64,000 nt of DNA from Nectonema munidae (GCA_030549495.1 JAUIRK010001040.1:186001-250000), one strand, 5' to 3'; shown: positions 47,201 through 58,018, counted from the first letter of the stretch. The notes: generated by a model not told the origin, from the sequence alone. Made by a program: numbers and translations.

Positions 47201-48554
47201 AAAAAGAAGATGAGAATAGTTGTATAATCAATGTTTTTCCAATAGATGAAAATTTACAAATAGAAGATGAGAATAGCTGTATAATCAATGTTTTTCCAAA
47301 AGATGACGTTAATGAAACTTTGCAAAAAGAAGATGAGAATAGTTGTATAATAAATATTTTCCCAATAGATGAAAATGTGCAAATAAAAGATGAGAATAGC
47401 TGTATAATCAATATTTTCCCAATAGATGAAAATGTGCAAATAGAAGATGAGAATAGCTGTATAATCAATGTTTTTAAAATAGATGACTTTAATGAAACTT
47501 TGCAAAAAGAAGATGAGAATAGTTGTATAATCAATGTTTTTCCAATAGATGAAAATGTGCAAATAGAAGATGAGAATAGCTGTATAATCAATGTTTTTCC
47601 AAAAGATGACGTTAATGAAACTTTGCAAAAAGAAGATGAGAATAGTTGTATAATAAATATTTTCCCAATAGATGAAAATGTGCAAATAGAAGATGAGAAT
47701 AGCTGTATAATCAATATTTTCCCAATAGATGAAAATGTGCAAATAGAAGATGAGAATAGCTGTATAATCAATGTTTTTAAAATAGATGACTTTAATGAAA
47801 CTTTGCAAAAAGAAGATGAGAATAGTTGTATAATCAATGTTTTTCCAATAGATGAAAATGTGCAAATAGAAGATGAGAATAGCTGTATAATCAATGTTTT
47901 TCCAAAAGATGACGTTAATGAAACTTTGCAAAAGAAGATGAGAATAGTTGTATAATAAATATTTTCCCAATAGATGAAAATGTGCAAATAGAAGATGAGA
48001 ATAGCTGTATAATCAATGTTTTTAAAATAGATGACTTTAATGAAACTTTGCAAAAAGAAGATGAGAATAGTTGTATAATCAATGTTTTTCCAATAGATGA
48101 AAAGGTGCAAATAGAAGATGAGAATAGCTGTATAATCAATGTTTTTCCAAAAGATGACGTTAATGAACCTTTGCAAAAAGAAGATGAGAATAGTTGTATA
48201 ATCAATGTTTTTCCAATAGATGAAAATGTGCAAATAGAAGATGAGAATAGCTGTATAATCAATGTTTTTAAAATAGATGACTTTAATGAAACTTTGCAAA
48301 AAGAAGATGAGAATAGTTGTATAATCAATGTTTTTCCAATAGATGACTTTAATGAAACTTTGCAAAAAGAAGATGAGAATAGTTGTATAATAAATATTTT
48401 CCCAATAAATGAAAATGTGCAAATAGAAGATGAGAATAGCTGTATAATCAATGTTTTTAAAATAGATGACTTTAATGAAACTTTGCAAAAAGAAGATGAG
48501 AATAGTTGTATAATCAATGTTTTTCCAATAGATAACTTTAATGAAACTTTGCAA
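44214..48554 (-). other. antisense open frame of 1,446 codons in the array
   Basis: The minus strand of the repeat array lacks stops over 4.3 kb and would encode a hydrophobic periodic sequence (IIQLFSSSICTFSSIGKI, or ILIFFLQSFIKVIYFKN further along). It has no unique N-terminus and consists only of module antisense. One stop-free module multiplied by tandem duplication keeps a frame open automatically. I treat it as a by-product, though it is longer than any sense segment. Confidence 0.3.
44239..47955 (+). CDS. repeat-protein ORF, longest segment (1,238 codons)
   Basis: An open plus-strand frame made wholly of the acidic Cys-containing modules. It starts after a frame break at about 44,236 (a stop follows DD) and ends at about 47,930, where one A is missing from the usual caaaaagaag, giving KKMRIVV and a stop. 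It has no unique domain of its own and its ATG is not a convincing start. It is best seen as part of one long repeat gene or array with breaks. Whether any of it is translated cannot be decided from sequence. Confidence 0.4.
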   Translation: MKFEKEDENSCIINVFPIDENLQIEDENSCIINVFPKDDVNETLQKEDENSCIINIFPIDENVQIEDENSCIINVFKIDDFNETLQKEDENSCIINVFPIDDFNETLQKEDENSCIINIFPIDENVQKEDENSCIINIFPIDENVQIEDENSCIINVFPKDDVNETLQKEDENSCIINIFPIDENVQKEDENSCIINIFPIDENVQIEDENSCIINVFPKDDVKETLQKEDENSCIINIFPIDENVQIEDENSCIINVFKIDDFNETLQKEDENSCIINVFPIDENLQIEDENSCIINVFPKDDVNETLQKEDENSCIINIFPIDENVQIEDENSCIINIFPIDENVQIEDENSCIINVFKIDDFNETLQKEDENSCIINVFPIDENVQIEDENSCIINVFPKDDVNETLQKEDENSCIINIFPIDENVQIEDENSCIINVFKIDDFNETLQKEDENSCIINVFPIDEKVQIEDENSCIINVFPKDDVNEPLQKEDENSCIINVFPIDENVQIEDENSCIINVFKIDDFNETLQKEDENSCIINVFPIDDFNETLQKEDENSCIINIFPINENVQREDENSCIINVFKIDDFNETLQKEDENSCIINVFPIDDFNETLQKEDENSCIINVFPIDENLQIEDENSCIINVFPKDDVNETLQKEDENSCIINIFPIDENVQIEDENSCIINVFKIDDFNETLQKEDENSCIINVFPIDDFNETLQKEDENSCIINIFPIDENVQKEDENSCIINIFPIDENVQIEDENSCIINVFPKDDVNETLQKEDENSCIINIFPIDENVQKEDENSCIINIFPIDENVQIEDENSCIINVFPKDDVKETLQKEDENSCIINIFPIDENVQIEDENSCIINVFKIDDFNETLQKEDENSCIINVFPIDENLQIEDENSCIINVFPIDDFNETLQKEDENSCIINIFQLNENVQIEDENSCIINVFKIDDFNETLQKEDENSCIINVFPIDNFNETLQKEDENSCIINVFPIDENLQIEDENSCIINVFPKDDVNETLQKEDENSCIINIFPIDENVQIKDENSCIINIFPIDENVQIEDENSCIINVFKIDDFNETLQKEDENSCIINVFPIDENVQIEDENSCIINVFPKDDVNETLQKEDENSCIINIFPIDENVQIEDENSCIINIFPIDENVQIEDENSCIINVFKIDDFNETLQKEDENSCIINVFPIDENVQIEDENSCIINVFPKDDVNETLQKKMRIVV

Positions 48555-49922
48555 AAAGAAGATGAGAATAGTTGTATAATCAATGTTTTTCCAATAGATG
48601 AAAATTTACAAATAGAAGATGAGAATAGCTGTATAATCAATGTTTTTCCAAAAGATGACGTTAATGAAACTTTGCAAAAAGAAGATGAGAATAGTTGTAT
48701 AATAAATATTTTCCCAATAGATGAAAATGTGCAAATAGAAGATGAGAATAGCTGTATAATCAATATTTTCCCAATAGATGAAAATGTGCAAATAGAAGAT
48801 GAGAATAGCTGTATAATCAATGTTTTTAAAATAGATGACTTTAATGAAACTTTGCAAAAAGAAGATGAGAATAGTTGTATAATCAATGTTTTTCCAATAG
48901 ATGAAAATTTACAAATAGAAGATGAGAATAGCTGTATAATCAATGTTTTTCCAAAAGATGACGTTAATGAAACTTTGCAAAAAGAAGATGAGAATAGTTG
49001 TATAATAAATATTTTCCCAATAGATGAAAATGTGCAAATAGAAGATGAGAATAGCTGTATAATCAATATTTTCCCAATAGATGAAAATGTGCAAATAGAA
49101 GATGAGAATAATTGTATAATCAATGTTTTTCCAATAGATGACGTTAATGAAACTTTGCAAAAAGAAGATGAGAATAGTTGTATAATAAATATTTTCCCAA
49201 TAGATGAAAATGTGCAAATAGAAGATGAGAATAGTTGTATAATCAATATTTTCCCAATAGATGAAAATGTGCAAATAGAAGATGAGAATAGCTGTATAAT
49301 CAATGTTTTTAAAATAGATGACTTTAATGAAACTTTGCAAAATGAAGATGAGAATAGTTGTATAATCAATGTTTTTCCAATAGATGAAAATGTGCAAATA
49401 GAAGATGAGAATAGCTGTATAATCAATGTTTTTAAAATAGATGACTTTAATGAAACTTTGCAAAAAGAAGATGAGAATAGTTGTATAATCAATGTTTTTC
49501 CAATATATGATTTTAATGAAACTTTGCAAAAAGAAGATGAGAATAGTTGTATAATCAATGTTTTCCCAATAGATGAAACTTTGCAAAAAGAAGATGAGAA
49601 TAGCTGTATAATCAATGTTTTTCCAAAAGATGACGTTAATGAAACTTTGCAAAAAGGAGATGAGAATAGTTGTATAATCAATGTTTTTCCAATAGATGAA
49701 AATTTACAAATAGAAGATGAGAATAGCTGTATAATCAATATTTTTCCAATAGATGAAAATGTGCAAATAGAAGATGAGAATAGCTGTATAATCAATGTTT
49801 TTAAAATAGATGACTTTAATGAAACTTTGCAAAAAGAAGATGAGAATAGTTGTATAATCAATGTTTTTCCAAAAGATGACGTTAATGAAACTTTGAAAAA
49901 GAAGATGAGAATAGTTGTATAA
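47982..49922 (+). CDS. repeat-protein ORF, third segment (646 codons)
   Basis: The same module series in an open frame, ending at about 49,896 in KKKMRIVV after the string ctttgaaaaagaag. The identical break, with identical flanks, ends another open segment at 53,656 (starting 52,151), which shows that the two were duplicated after the break arose. Module variants here include IYDFNETL and QKGDENSC. Confidence 0.35.
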   Translation: MQIEDENSCIINVFKIDDFNETLQKEDENSCIINVFPIDEKVQIEDENSCIINVFPKDDVNEPLQKEDENSCIINVFPIDENVQIEDENSCIINVFKIDDFNETLQKEDENSCIINVFPIDDFNETLQKEDENSCIINIFPINENVQIEDENSCIINVFKIDDFNETLQKEDENSCIINVFPIDNFNETLQKEDENSCIINVFPIDENLQIEDENSCIINVFPKDDVNETLQKEDENSCIINIFPIDENVQIEDENSCIINIFPIDENVQIEDENSCIINVFKIDDFNETLQKEDENSCIINVFPIDENLQIEDENSCIINVFPKDDVNETLQKEDENSCIINIFPIDENVQIEDENSCIINIFPIDENVQIEDENNCIINVFPIDDVNETLQKEDENSCIINIFPIDENVQIEDENSCIINIFPIDENVQIEDENSCIINVFKIDDFNETLQNEDENSCIINVFPIDENVQIEDENSCIINVFKIDDFNETLQKEDENSCIINVFPIYDFNETLQKEDENSCIINVFPIDETLQKEDENSCIINVFPKDDVNETLQKGDENSCIINVFPIDENLQIEDENSCIINIFPIDENVQIEDENSCIINVFKIDDFNETLQKEDENSCIINVFPKDDVNETLKKKMRIVV

Positions 49923-52150
49923 TAAATATTTTCCAAATAGATAAAAATGTGCAAATAGAATATGAGAATAGCTGTATAATCAAAGTTTTTAAAATAGATG
50001 ACTTTAATGAAACTTTGCAAAAAGAAGATGAGAATAGTTGTATAATCAATGTTTTTCAAATAGATGACTTTAATGAAACTTTGCAAAAAGAAGATGAGAT
50101 TAGTTGTATAATCAATGTTTTTCCAATAGATGAAAATTTACAAATAAAAGATGAGAATAGCTGTATTATCAATGTTTTTCCAAAAGATGACGTTAATGAA
50201 ACTTTGCAAAAAGAAGATGAGAATAGTTGTATAATCAATATTTTCCCAATAGATGAAAATGTGCAAATAGAAGATGAGAATAGCTGTATAATCAATGTTT
50301 TTAAAATAGATGACTTTAATGAAACTTTGCAAAAAGAAGATGAGTATAGTTGTATAATCAACGTTTTTCCAATTGTGAAAATTTACAAATAGAAGATGAG
50401 AATAGCTGTATAATCAATGTTTTTCCAATAGATGACGTTAATGAAACTTTGCAAAAAGAAGATGAGAATAGTTGTATAATAAATATTTTCCCAATAGATG
50501 AAAATGTGCAAATAGAAGATGAGAATAGCTGTATAATCAATATTTTCCCAATAGATGAAAATGTGCAAAAAGAAGATGAGAATAATTGTATAATCAATGT
50601 TTTTCCAATAGAACTTTGCAAAAAGAAGATGAGAATAGTTGTATAATCAATATTTTCCCAATAGATGAAAATGTGCAAATAGAAGATGAGAATAGCTGTA
50701 TAATCAATGTTTTTAAAATAGATGACTTTAATGAAACTTTGCAAAAAGAAGATGAGAATAGTTGTATAATCAATGTTTTTCCAATAGATGAAAATGTGCA
50801 AATAGAAGATGAGAATAGCTGTATAATCAATGTTTTTCCAAAAAATGACGTTAATGAAACTTTGCAAAAAGAAGATGAGAATAGTTGTATAATCAACGTT
50901 TTTCCAATAGATGAAAATGTGCAAATAGAAGATGAGAATAGCTGTATAATCAATGTTTTTAAAATAGATGACTTTAATGAAACTTTGCAAAAAGAAGATG
51001 AGAATAGTTGTATAATCAATGTTTTTCCAATAGATGACTTTAATGAAACTTTGCAAAAAGAAGATGAGAATAGTTGTATAATAAATATTTTCCCAATAAA
51101 TGAAAATGTGCAAATAGAAGATGAGAATAGCTGTATAATCAATGTTTTTAAAATAGATGACTTAAATGAACTTTGCAAAAAGAAGATGAGAATAGTTGTA
51201 TAATAAATATTTTCCCAATAGATGAAAATGTGCAAATAGAAGATGAGAATAGCTGTATAATCAATATTTTCCCAATAGATGAAAATGTTCAAATAGAAGA
51301 TGAGAATAGCTGTATAATCAATGTTTTTAAAATAGATGACTTTAATGAAACTTTGCAAAAAGAAGATGAGAATAGTTGTATAATCAATGTTTTTCCAATA
51401 GATGAAAATTTGCAAATAGAAGATGAGAATAGCTGTATAATCAATATTTTCCCAATAGATGAAAATGTGCAAATAGAAGATGAGAATAGCTGTATAATCA
51501 ATGTTTTTAAAATAGATGACTTTAATGAAACTTTGCAAAAAGAAGATGAGAATAGTTGTATAATCAATATTTTCCCAATAGATGAAAATTTGCAAATAGA
51601 AGATGAGAATAGTTGTATAATCAATGTTTTCCCAATGAGATGATTTTAATGAAACTTTGCAAAAAAAGATGAGAATAGTTGTATAATCAATGTTTTCCTT
51701 TAGATGGCTTTATTGAAACTTTGCAAAAAGAAGATGAGAATAGTTGTATAATCAATATTTTCCCAATAGATGAAAATTTGCAAATAGAAGATGAGAATAG
51801 CTGTATAATCAATGTTTTTCCAATAGATGACTTTAATGAAACTTTGCAAAAAGAAGATGAGAACAGTTGTATAATCAATATTTCCCCAATAGATTAATAA
51901 AACTTTGCAAATAGAAAATGAGAATAGCTGTATAATCAATATTTTTCCAATAGATGGCTTTAAAACTTTGCAAATAGAAGATGAGAATAGTTGTATAATC
52001 AATGTTTTTCCAATAGATGGCTCTAATGAAACTTTGCAAATAGAAGATGAGAATAGTTGTATTCAATAGATTGCCTTTGAAACTTTTCAAATTGAAGATG
52101 AGAATAATTTTATAATTAATATTTTTCCAATAGATGTCTTTAATGAAACT

Positions 52151-55100
52151 TTGCAAATAGAAGATGAGAATAGTTGTATAATCAATGTTTTTCCAATAGA
52201 TGAAAATTTACAAATAAAAGATGAGAATAGCTGTATTATCAATGTTTTTCCAAAAGATGACGTTAATGAAACTTTGCAAAAAGAAGATGAGAATAGTTGT
52301 ATAATAAATATTTTCCCAATAGATGAAAATGTGCAAATAGAAGATGAGAATAACTGTATAATCAATATTTTCTCAATAGATGAAAATCTTCAAATAAAAG
52401 ATGAGAATAGCTGTATAATCAATGTTTTTAAAATAGATGACTTTAATGAAACTTTGCAAAATGAAGATGAGAATAGTTGTATAATCAATGTTTTTCCAAT
52501 AGATGAAAATGTGCAAATAGAAGATGAGAATAGCTGTATAATCAATGTTTTTAAAATAGATGACTTTAATGAAACTTTGCAAAAAGAAGATGAGAATAGT
52601 TGTATAATAAATATTTTTCCAATAGATGAAAATGTGCAAATAGAAGATGAGAATAGCTGTATAATCAATGTTTTTAAAATAGATGACTTTAATGAAACTT
52701 TGCAAAAAGAAGATGAGAATAATTGTATAATCTATGTTTTTCCAATAGATGACTTTAATGAAACTTTGCAAAAAGAAGATGAGAATAGTTGTATAATCAA
52801 TGTTTTTCCAATAGATGAAAATTTACAAATAGAAGATGAGAATAGCTGTATAATCAATGTTTTTCCAAAAGATGACGTTAATGAAACTTTGCAAAAAGAA
52901 GATGAGAATAGTTGTATAATAAATATTTTCCCAATAGATGAAAATGTGCAAATAGAAGATGAGAATAACTGTATAATCAATATTTTCTCAATAGATGAAA
53001 ATCTTCAAATAAAAGATGAGAATAGCTGTATAATCAATGTTTTTAAAATAGATGACTTTAATGAAACTTTGCAAAATGAAGATGAGAATAGTTGTATAAT
53101 CAATGTTTTTCCAATAGATGAAAATGTGCAAATAGAAGATGAGAATAGCTGTATAATCAATGTTTTTAAAATAGATGACTTTAATGAAACTTTGCAAAAA
53201 GAAGATGAGAATAGTTGTATAATCAATGTTTTTCCAATATATGATTTTAATGAAACTTTGCAAAAAGAAGATGAGAATAGTTGTATAATCAATGTTTTCT
53301 CAATAGATGAAACTTTGCAAAAAGAAGATGAGAATAGCTGTATAATCAATGTTTTTCCAAAAGATGACGTTAATGAAACTTTGCAAAAAGGAGATGAGAA
53401 TAGTTGTATAATCAATGTTTTTCCAATAGATGAAAATTTACAAATAGAAGATGAGAATAGCTGTATAATCAATATTTTTCCGATAGATGAAAATGTGCAA
53501 ATAGAAGATGAGAATAGCTGTATAATCAATGTTTTTAAAATAGATGACTTTAATGAAACTTTGCAAAAAGAAGATGAGAATAGTTGTATAATCAATGTTT
53601 TTCCAAAAGATGACGTTAATGAAACTTTGAAAAAGAAGATGAGAATAGTTGTATAATAAATATTTTCCAAATAGATGAAAATGTGCAAATAGAAGATGAG
53701 AATAGCTGTATAATCAATGTTTTTAAAATAGATGACTTTAATGAAACTTTGCAAAAAGAAGATGAGTATAGTTGTATAATCAACGTTTTTCCAATTGATG
53801 AAAATTTACAAATAGAAGATGAGAATAGCTGTATAATCAATGTTTTTAAAATAGATGACTTTAATGAAACTTTGCAAAAAGAAGATGAGAATAGTTGTAT
53901 AATAAATATTTTTCCAATAGATGAAAATGTGCAAATAGAAGATGAGAATAGCTGTATAATCAATGTTTTTAAAATAGATGACTTTAATGAAACTTTGCAA
54001 AAAGAAGATGAGAATAATTGTATAATCTATGTTTTTCCAATAGATGACTTTAATGAAACTTTGCAAAAAGAAGATGAGATTAGTTGTATAATCAATGTTT
54101 TTCCAATAGATGAAAATTTACAAATAAAAGATGAGAATAGCTGTATTATCAATGTTTTTCCAAAAGATGACGTTAATGAAACTTTGCAAAAAGAAGATGA
54201 GAATAGTTGTATAATCAATATTTTCCCAATAGATGAAAATGTGCAAATAGAAGATGAGAATAGCTGTATAATCAATGTTTTTAAAATAGATGACTTTAAT
54301 GAAACTTTGCAAAAAGAAGATGAGTATAGTTGTATAATCAACGTTTTTCCAATTGATGAAAATTTACAAATAGAAGATGAGAATAGCTGTATAATCAATG
54401 TTTTTAAAATAGATGACTTAAATGAAACTTTGCAAATAGAAGATGAGAATAGCTGTATAATAAATATTTTCCCAATAGATGAAAATGTGCAAATAGAAGA
54501 TGAGAATAGCTGTATAATCAATATTTTCCCAATAGATGAAAATGTGCAAAAAGAAGATGAGAATAGTTGTATAATCAATGTTTTTCCAATAGATGACGTT
54601 AATGAAACTTTGCAAAAAGAAGATGAGAATAGTTGTATAATCAATATTTTCCCAATAGATGAAAATGTGCAAATAGAAGATAAGAATAGCTGTATAATCA
54701 ATGTTTTTAAAATAGATGACTTTAATGAAACTTTGCAAAAAGAAGATGAGAATAGTTGTATAATCAATGTTTTTCCAATAGATGAAAATGTGCAAATAGA
54801 AGATGAGAATTGCTGTATAATCAATGTTTTTCCAAAAAATGACGTTAATGAAACTTTGCAAAAAGAAGATGAGAATAGTTGTATAATCAATGTTTTTCCA
54901 ATAGATGAAAATGTGCAAATAGAAGATGAGAATAGATATATAATCAATGTTTTTAAAATAGATGACTTTAATGAAACTTTGCAAAAAGAAGATGAGAATA
55001 GTTGTATAATCAATGTTTTTCCAATAGATGACTTTAATGAAACTTTGCAAAAAGAAGATGAGAATAGTTGTATAATAAATATTTTCCCAATAAATGAAAA

Positions 55101-55242
55101 TGTGCAAATAGAAGATGAGAATAGCTGTATAATCAATTTTTTTAAAATAGATGATTTTAATGAAACTTTGCAAAAAGAAGATGAGAATAGTTGTATAATA
55201 AATATTTTCCCAATAGATGAAAATGTGCAAATAGAAGATTAG
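52151..55242 (+). CDS. repeat-protein ORF, right-hand segments
   Basis: Two open stretches of modules (52,151-53,656 and 53,683-55,242) separated by the shared break at about 53,630. The second ends at an in-frame TAG (gaagattag) at about 55,240. The stretch between 49.95 and 52.15 kb has only short open segments. Beyond 55.7 kb breaks are frequent, in line with the decayed right edge of the array. Confidence 0.35.
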
Positions 55243-56574
55243 AATAGCTGTATAATCAATATTTTCCCAATAGATAAAAATGTTCAAATAGAAGATGAGA
55301 ATAGCTGTATAATCAATGTTTTTAAAATAGATGACTTAAATGAAACTTTGCAAAAAGAAGATGAGAATAGTTGTATAATCAATGTTTTTCCAATAGATGA
55401 AAATTTACAAATAGAAGATAAGAATAGCTGTATAATCAATATTTTCCCAATAGATGAAAATGTGCAAATAGAAGATGAGAATAGCTGTATAATCAATGTT
55501 TTTAAAATAGATGACTTTAATGAAACTTTGCAAAAAGAAGATGAGAATAGTTGTATAATCAATATTTTCCCAATAGATGAAAATTTGAAAATAGAAGATG
55601 AGAATAGTTGTATAATCAATATTTTCCCAATGAATGATTTTAATGAAACTTTGCAAAAAATGATGAGAATAGTTGTATAATCAATATTTTCCTTTAGATG
55701 GCTTTATTGAAACTTTGCAAAAAGAAGATAAGAAAAGTTGTATAATCAATATTTTCCCAATAGATAAAAATTTGCAAATAGAAGATGAGAATAGCTGTAT
55801 AATCAATATTTTCCAATAGATGACTTTAATGAAACTTTGCAAATGGAAGATGAGAACAGTTGTATAATCAATATTTCCCCAATAGATTAATAAAACTTTG
55901 CAAATAGAAAATGAGAATAGCTGTATAATCAATATTTTTCCAATAGATGGCTTTAAAACTTTGCAAATAGAAAATGAGAATAGCTGTATAATCAATATTT
56001 TTCCAATAGATGGCTTTAAAACTTTGCAAATAGAAAATGAGAATAGTTGTATAATCAATATTTTTCCAATAAATGGCTCTAATGAAACTTTGCAAATAGA
56101 ATATGAGAATAGTTGTACAATCAATATTTTTCCAATAGATTGCCTTAATGAAACTTTTCAAATTGAAGATGAGAATAATTTTATAATTAATATTTTTCCA
56201 ATAGATGTCTTTAATGAAACTTTGCAAATAGAAGATGAGAATAGTTGTATAATCGATATTTTTATAATATATGTCTTTAATGAAACTTCGCAAATAGAAG
56301 ATGAGAATAGTTGTATAATTAATATTTTTCCAATAGATGACTTTAATGAAACTTTGCAAATATAAAATGAGAATAGTTGTATAATTAAATTTATCAATAA
56401 ATAGTTTTAATTATATTTTAATTGTAAATTCAATATTTATATTATATTATATAATATTTTGCAAATAGAAGATGAGAATAGTTGTATAATCAATATTTTT
56501 CCAATAGATGTCTTTAATAATACTTTGCAAATATAAGATGAGAATAGTTGTATAATCAATATTTTTTTGCCCCG

Positions 56575-56915
56575 CTTTATTTCAACGAACATAAGACAGA
56601 ATTTTTTGTTTAACAAAATGAACATATGAGAATATGAATGTGTATGCAATCTCCCCATTCTGTGATGATAGGGGGGGGGGGGGAGCCATGTGTCCTGACA
56701 CACACAAAAAGGGTATGTTTCTTTGTTACGCTGGAAGGACTTTTTCTCTGTCCTTCAATGACTTGTGCCTTTCCCCACTTATTCCAAGGGGTTATCTTTG
56801 GCAAGTATCTTGCTTCATTGAAGAATCTTCATGTTTTTGTAAGGCTCTAACGTCTTCTTTTCTTCAGGTATCCCTGTTCTTTAGTCGAATAATCGAAGAA
56901 AGGTAAAAATTTTAT
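56575..56915. other. non-repeat insert at the right edge of the array
   Basis: About 340 bp of different composition (GC raised, a run of 14 G at about 56,670) between the last good modules and older degenerate repeats. Open frames cross it on both strands but none resembles a known protein. The G run beside agccatgtgtcc resembles the G-rich subterminal blocks of hAT-type MITEs in this window, so it may be an inserted element. Confidence 0.35.
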
Positions 56916-57440
56916 TTTTTAAAGAAATAGATAATATAATGAAATTTGCATATAGAAAATGATAATAAATGTATAATCGATATAAGTCAAGGAGATGATT
57001 TGAACAAGAAGGCTGTATCTTAAAAGAAAGCAACCTTGAATTCGACAAGTTAAGGTAATTTATATACTAAAAATAGAGTTAATGAATAAGAGGTAAAAGG
57101 TTTAATTTTTGAAGAAAGATCGCTTTAATGAAATGTTGTTAATAGAATATTATAATAATTGTATAATAGATATTTTCAGTCAATCATTATAACATAACCA
57201 AGTATCTCAAAAGAATAATATTTGAATATTATAAGTTTAGGTAATTTCACACCTCATTATATAGTAAACGAATTAGAGGTAAAAGATTCAGTATTTGAAG
57301 AAATATATAGCTTTAATGAAAATTCCCAATAGAATATGAGAATAGTTGAAGAATCAATATTTTTTCCATTCATTAATTGAAGAATATAAATTATAAATTT
57401 ATATTTTGAAGAAATAGATTGCTTTAATTAAACCTTAATA
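56915..57440 (+). repeat. degenerate ~185-bp ancestral repeats
   Basis: Three decayed units. Each contains a module-like part (gaagaaatagattgctttaa, atagaatatgagaatagttg) plus a longer part absent from the array (accaagtatctcaaaagaa, aggtaatttcacac, attagaggtaaaagattcag). That longer part resembles the unique 5' region of the repeat ORF at 42,350-42,500 (accaagtatctcagaaaaaa). No open frame survives. Confidence 0.6.
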
Positions 57441-57775
57441 TAAATTCCTAAAAAACTTATAAATTTCGATTTAAAAAAGAATTGGCACAGATTATATTTT
57501 ATTTTAAACAAATTTTAAGTCGTTTTCAATTCAAAGATAGCTTCTCCTAACATTTTAAATATTTATATGCAAACTGATTTTCATACAAAATTTTTTAATT
57601 AAAAGGAAGTATAAAATAAATTTGTTAAAGATATTTAAGGAACTATAGTTTAGCGGTAGATGTATTTAGATAGTATTACCTCTTAAAATAATAAATTTTT
57701 TTATTTTAGTAAATCTTTATTCTGTTAATTTTGGTTTAATGGCTATCATGAGCACGAGTTTTGAATTTCATATTA
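57441..57775. other. AT-rich region before the bark-like gene
   Basis: Presumably contains the 5' UTR or promoter of the next gene. No TATA box or initiator can be singled out in such AT-rich sequence. Confidence 0.3.
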
Positions 57776-58018
57776 ATGAAATTTTTTAGTTTTTTAATAT
57801 TGTTGTTTGCATTTTTACTGATAAAGTATTCCTTTCATACAGATCTTCCAAAAAGTATTTACGAATCTGGTGGTTATTTATATTCATCTCTTAATCCATA
57901 CATTATAAAAGAAGATTTATTTATAAGAAAGAATTTCTCTTTAGTTATTGAACAAGGTGTTGAAATATATTTCTATCCATTCAAGGCAATTTTTGTTGAA
58001 GGAGTGTTAGACGCTCAG
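57776..58018 (+). CDS. protein bark beetle-like gene, first coding exon
   Basis: ATG at 57,776 opens an 81-codon exon that ends in phase 0 at CAG|gtgaaa (58,018). It begins with a signal peptide (MKFFSFLILLFAFLLIKYSF). Next come ESGGYLYSSLNPYIIKEDLF and IRKNFSLVIEQGVEIYFYPF, then KAIFVEGVLDAQ, which matches the start of bark beetle/anakonda-type proteins (G-x-L-x-x-SPYxIxxDLxVExxAxLTIExGVxxxFxPxxGIxVxGxLxA). In Drosophila that large protein has SRCR, CUB and lectin domains and organises tricellular junctions. The in-frame TTG 15 bases upstream is not a likely start. The next exon is 5.3 kb away. Confidence 0.75.

Larger units (their letters stand above)
42531..56560 (+). repeat. 14-kb coding-type minisatellite with higher-order structure
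   Basis: Roughly 220-230 modules of 57 bp (ending IDENVQI/K), 66 bp (ending IDDFNETLQK or KDDVNETLQK) and, near the right edge, 63 bp (GFKTLQI type). A common order is a 246-bp block of 66+57+66+57. Rare variants recur at fixed spacing and reveal large duplications: DDVKETLQ at 44.90 and 46.75 kb (1,845 bp apart), EKVQ with NEPLQ at 45.70 and 48.16 kb (2,459 bp), and IYDFNE with QKGDEN at 49.50 and 53.24 kb (3,734 bp). Module lengths and most differences between module types are multiples of three. Modules become more diverged toward the right edge (after 55.6 kb). Confidence 0.95.

Noticed and set aside
42492-56400. CRISPR-like array
   Set aside because: Repeats are contiguous modules without unique spacers, in an animal genome. 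The structure is a coding-type minisatellite.
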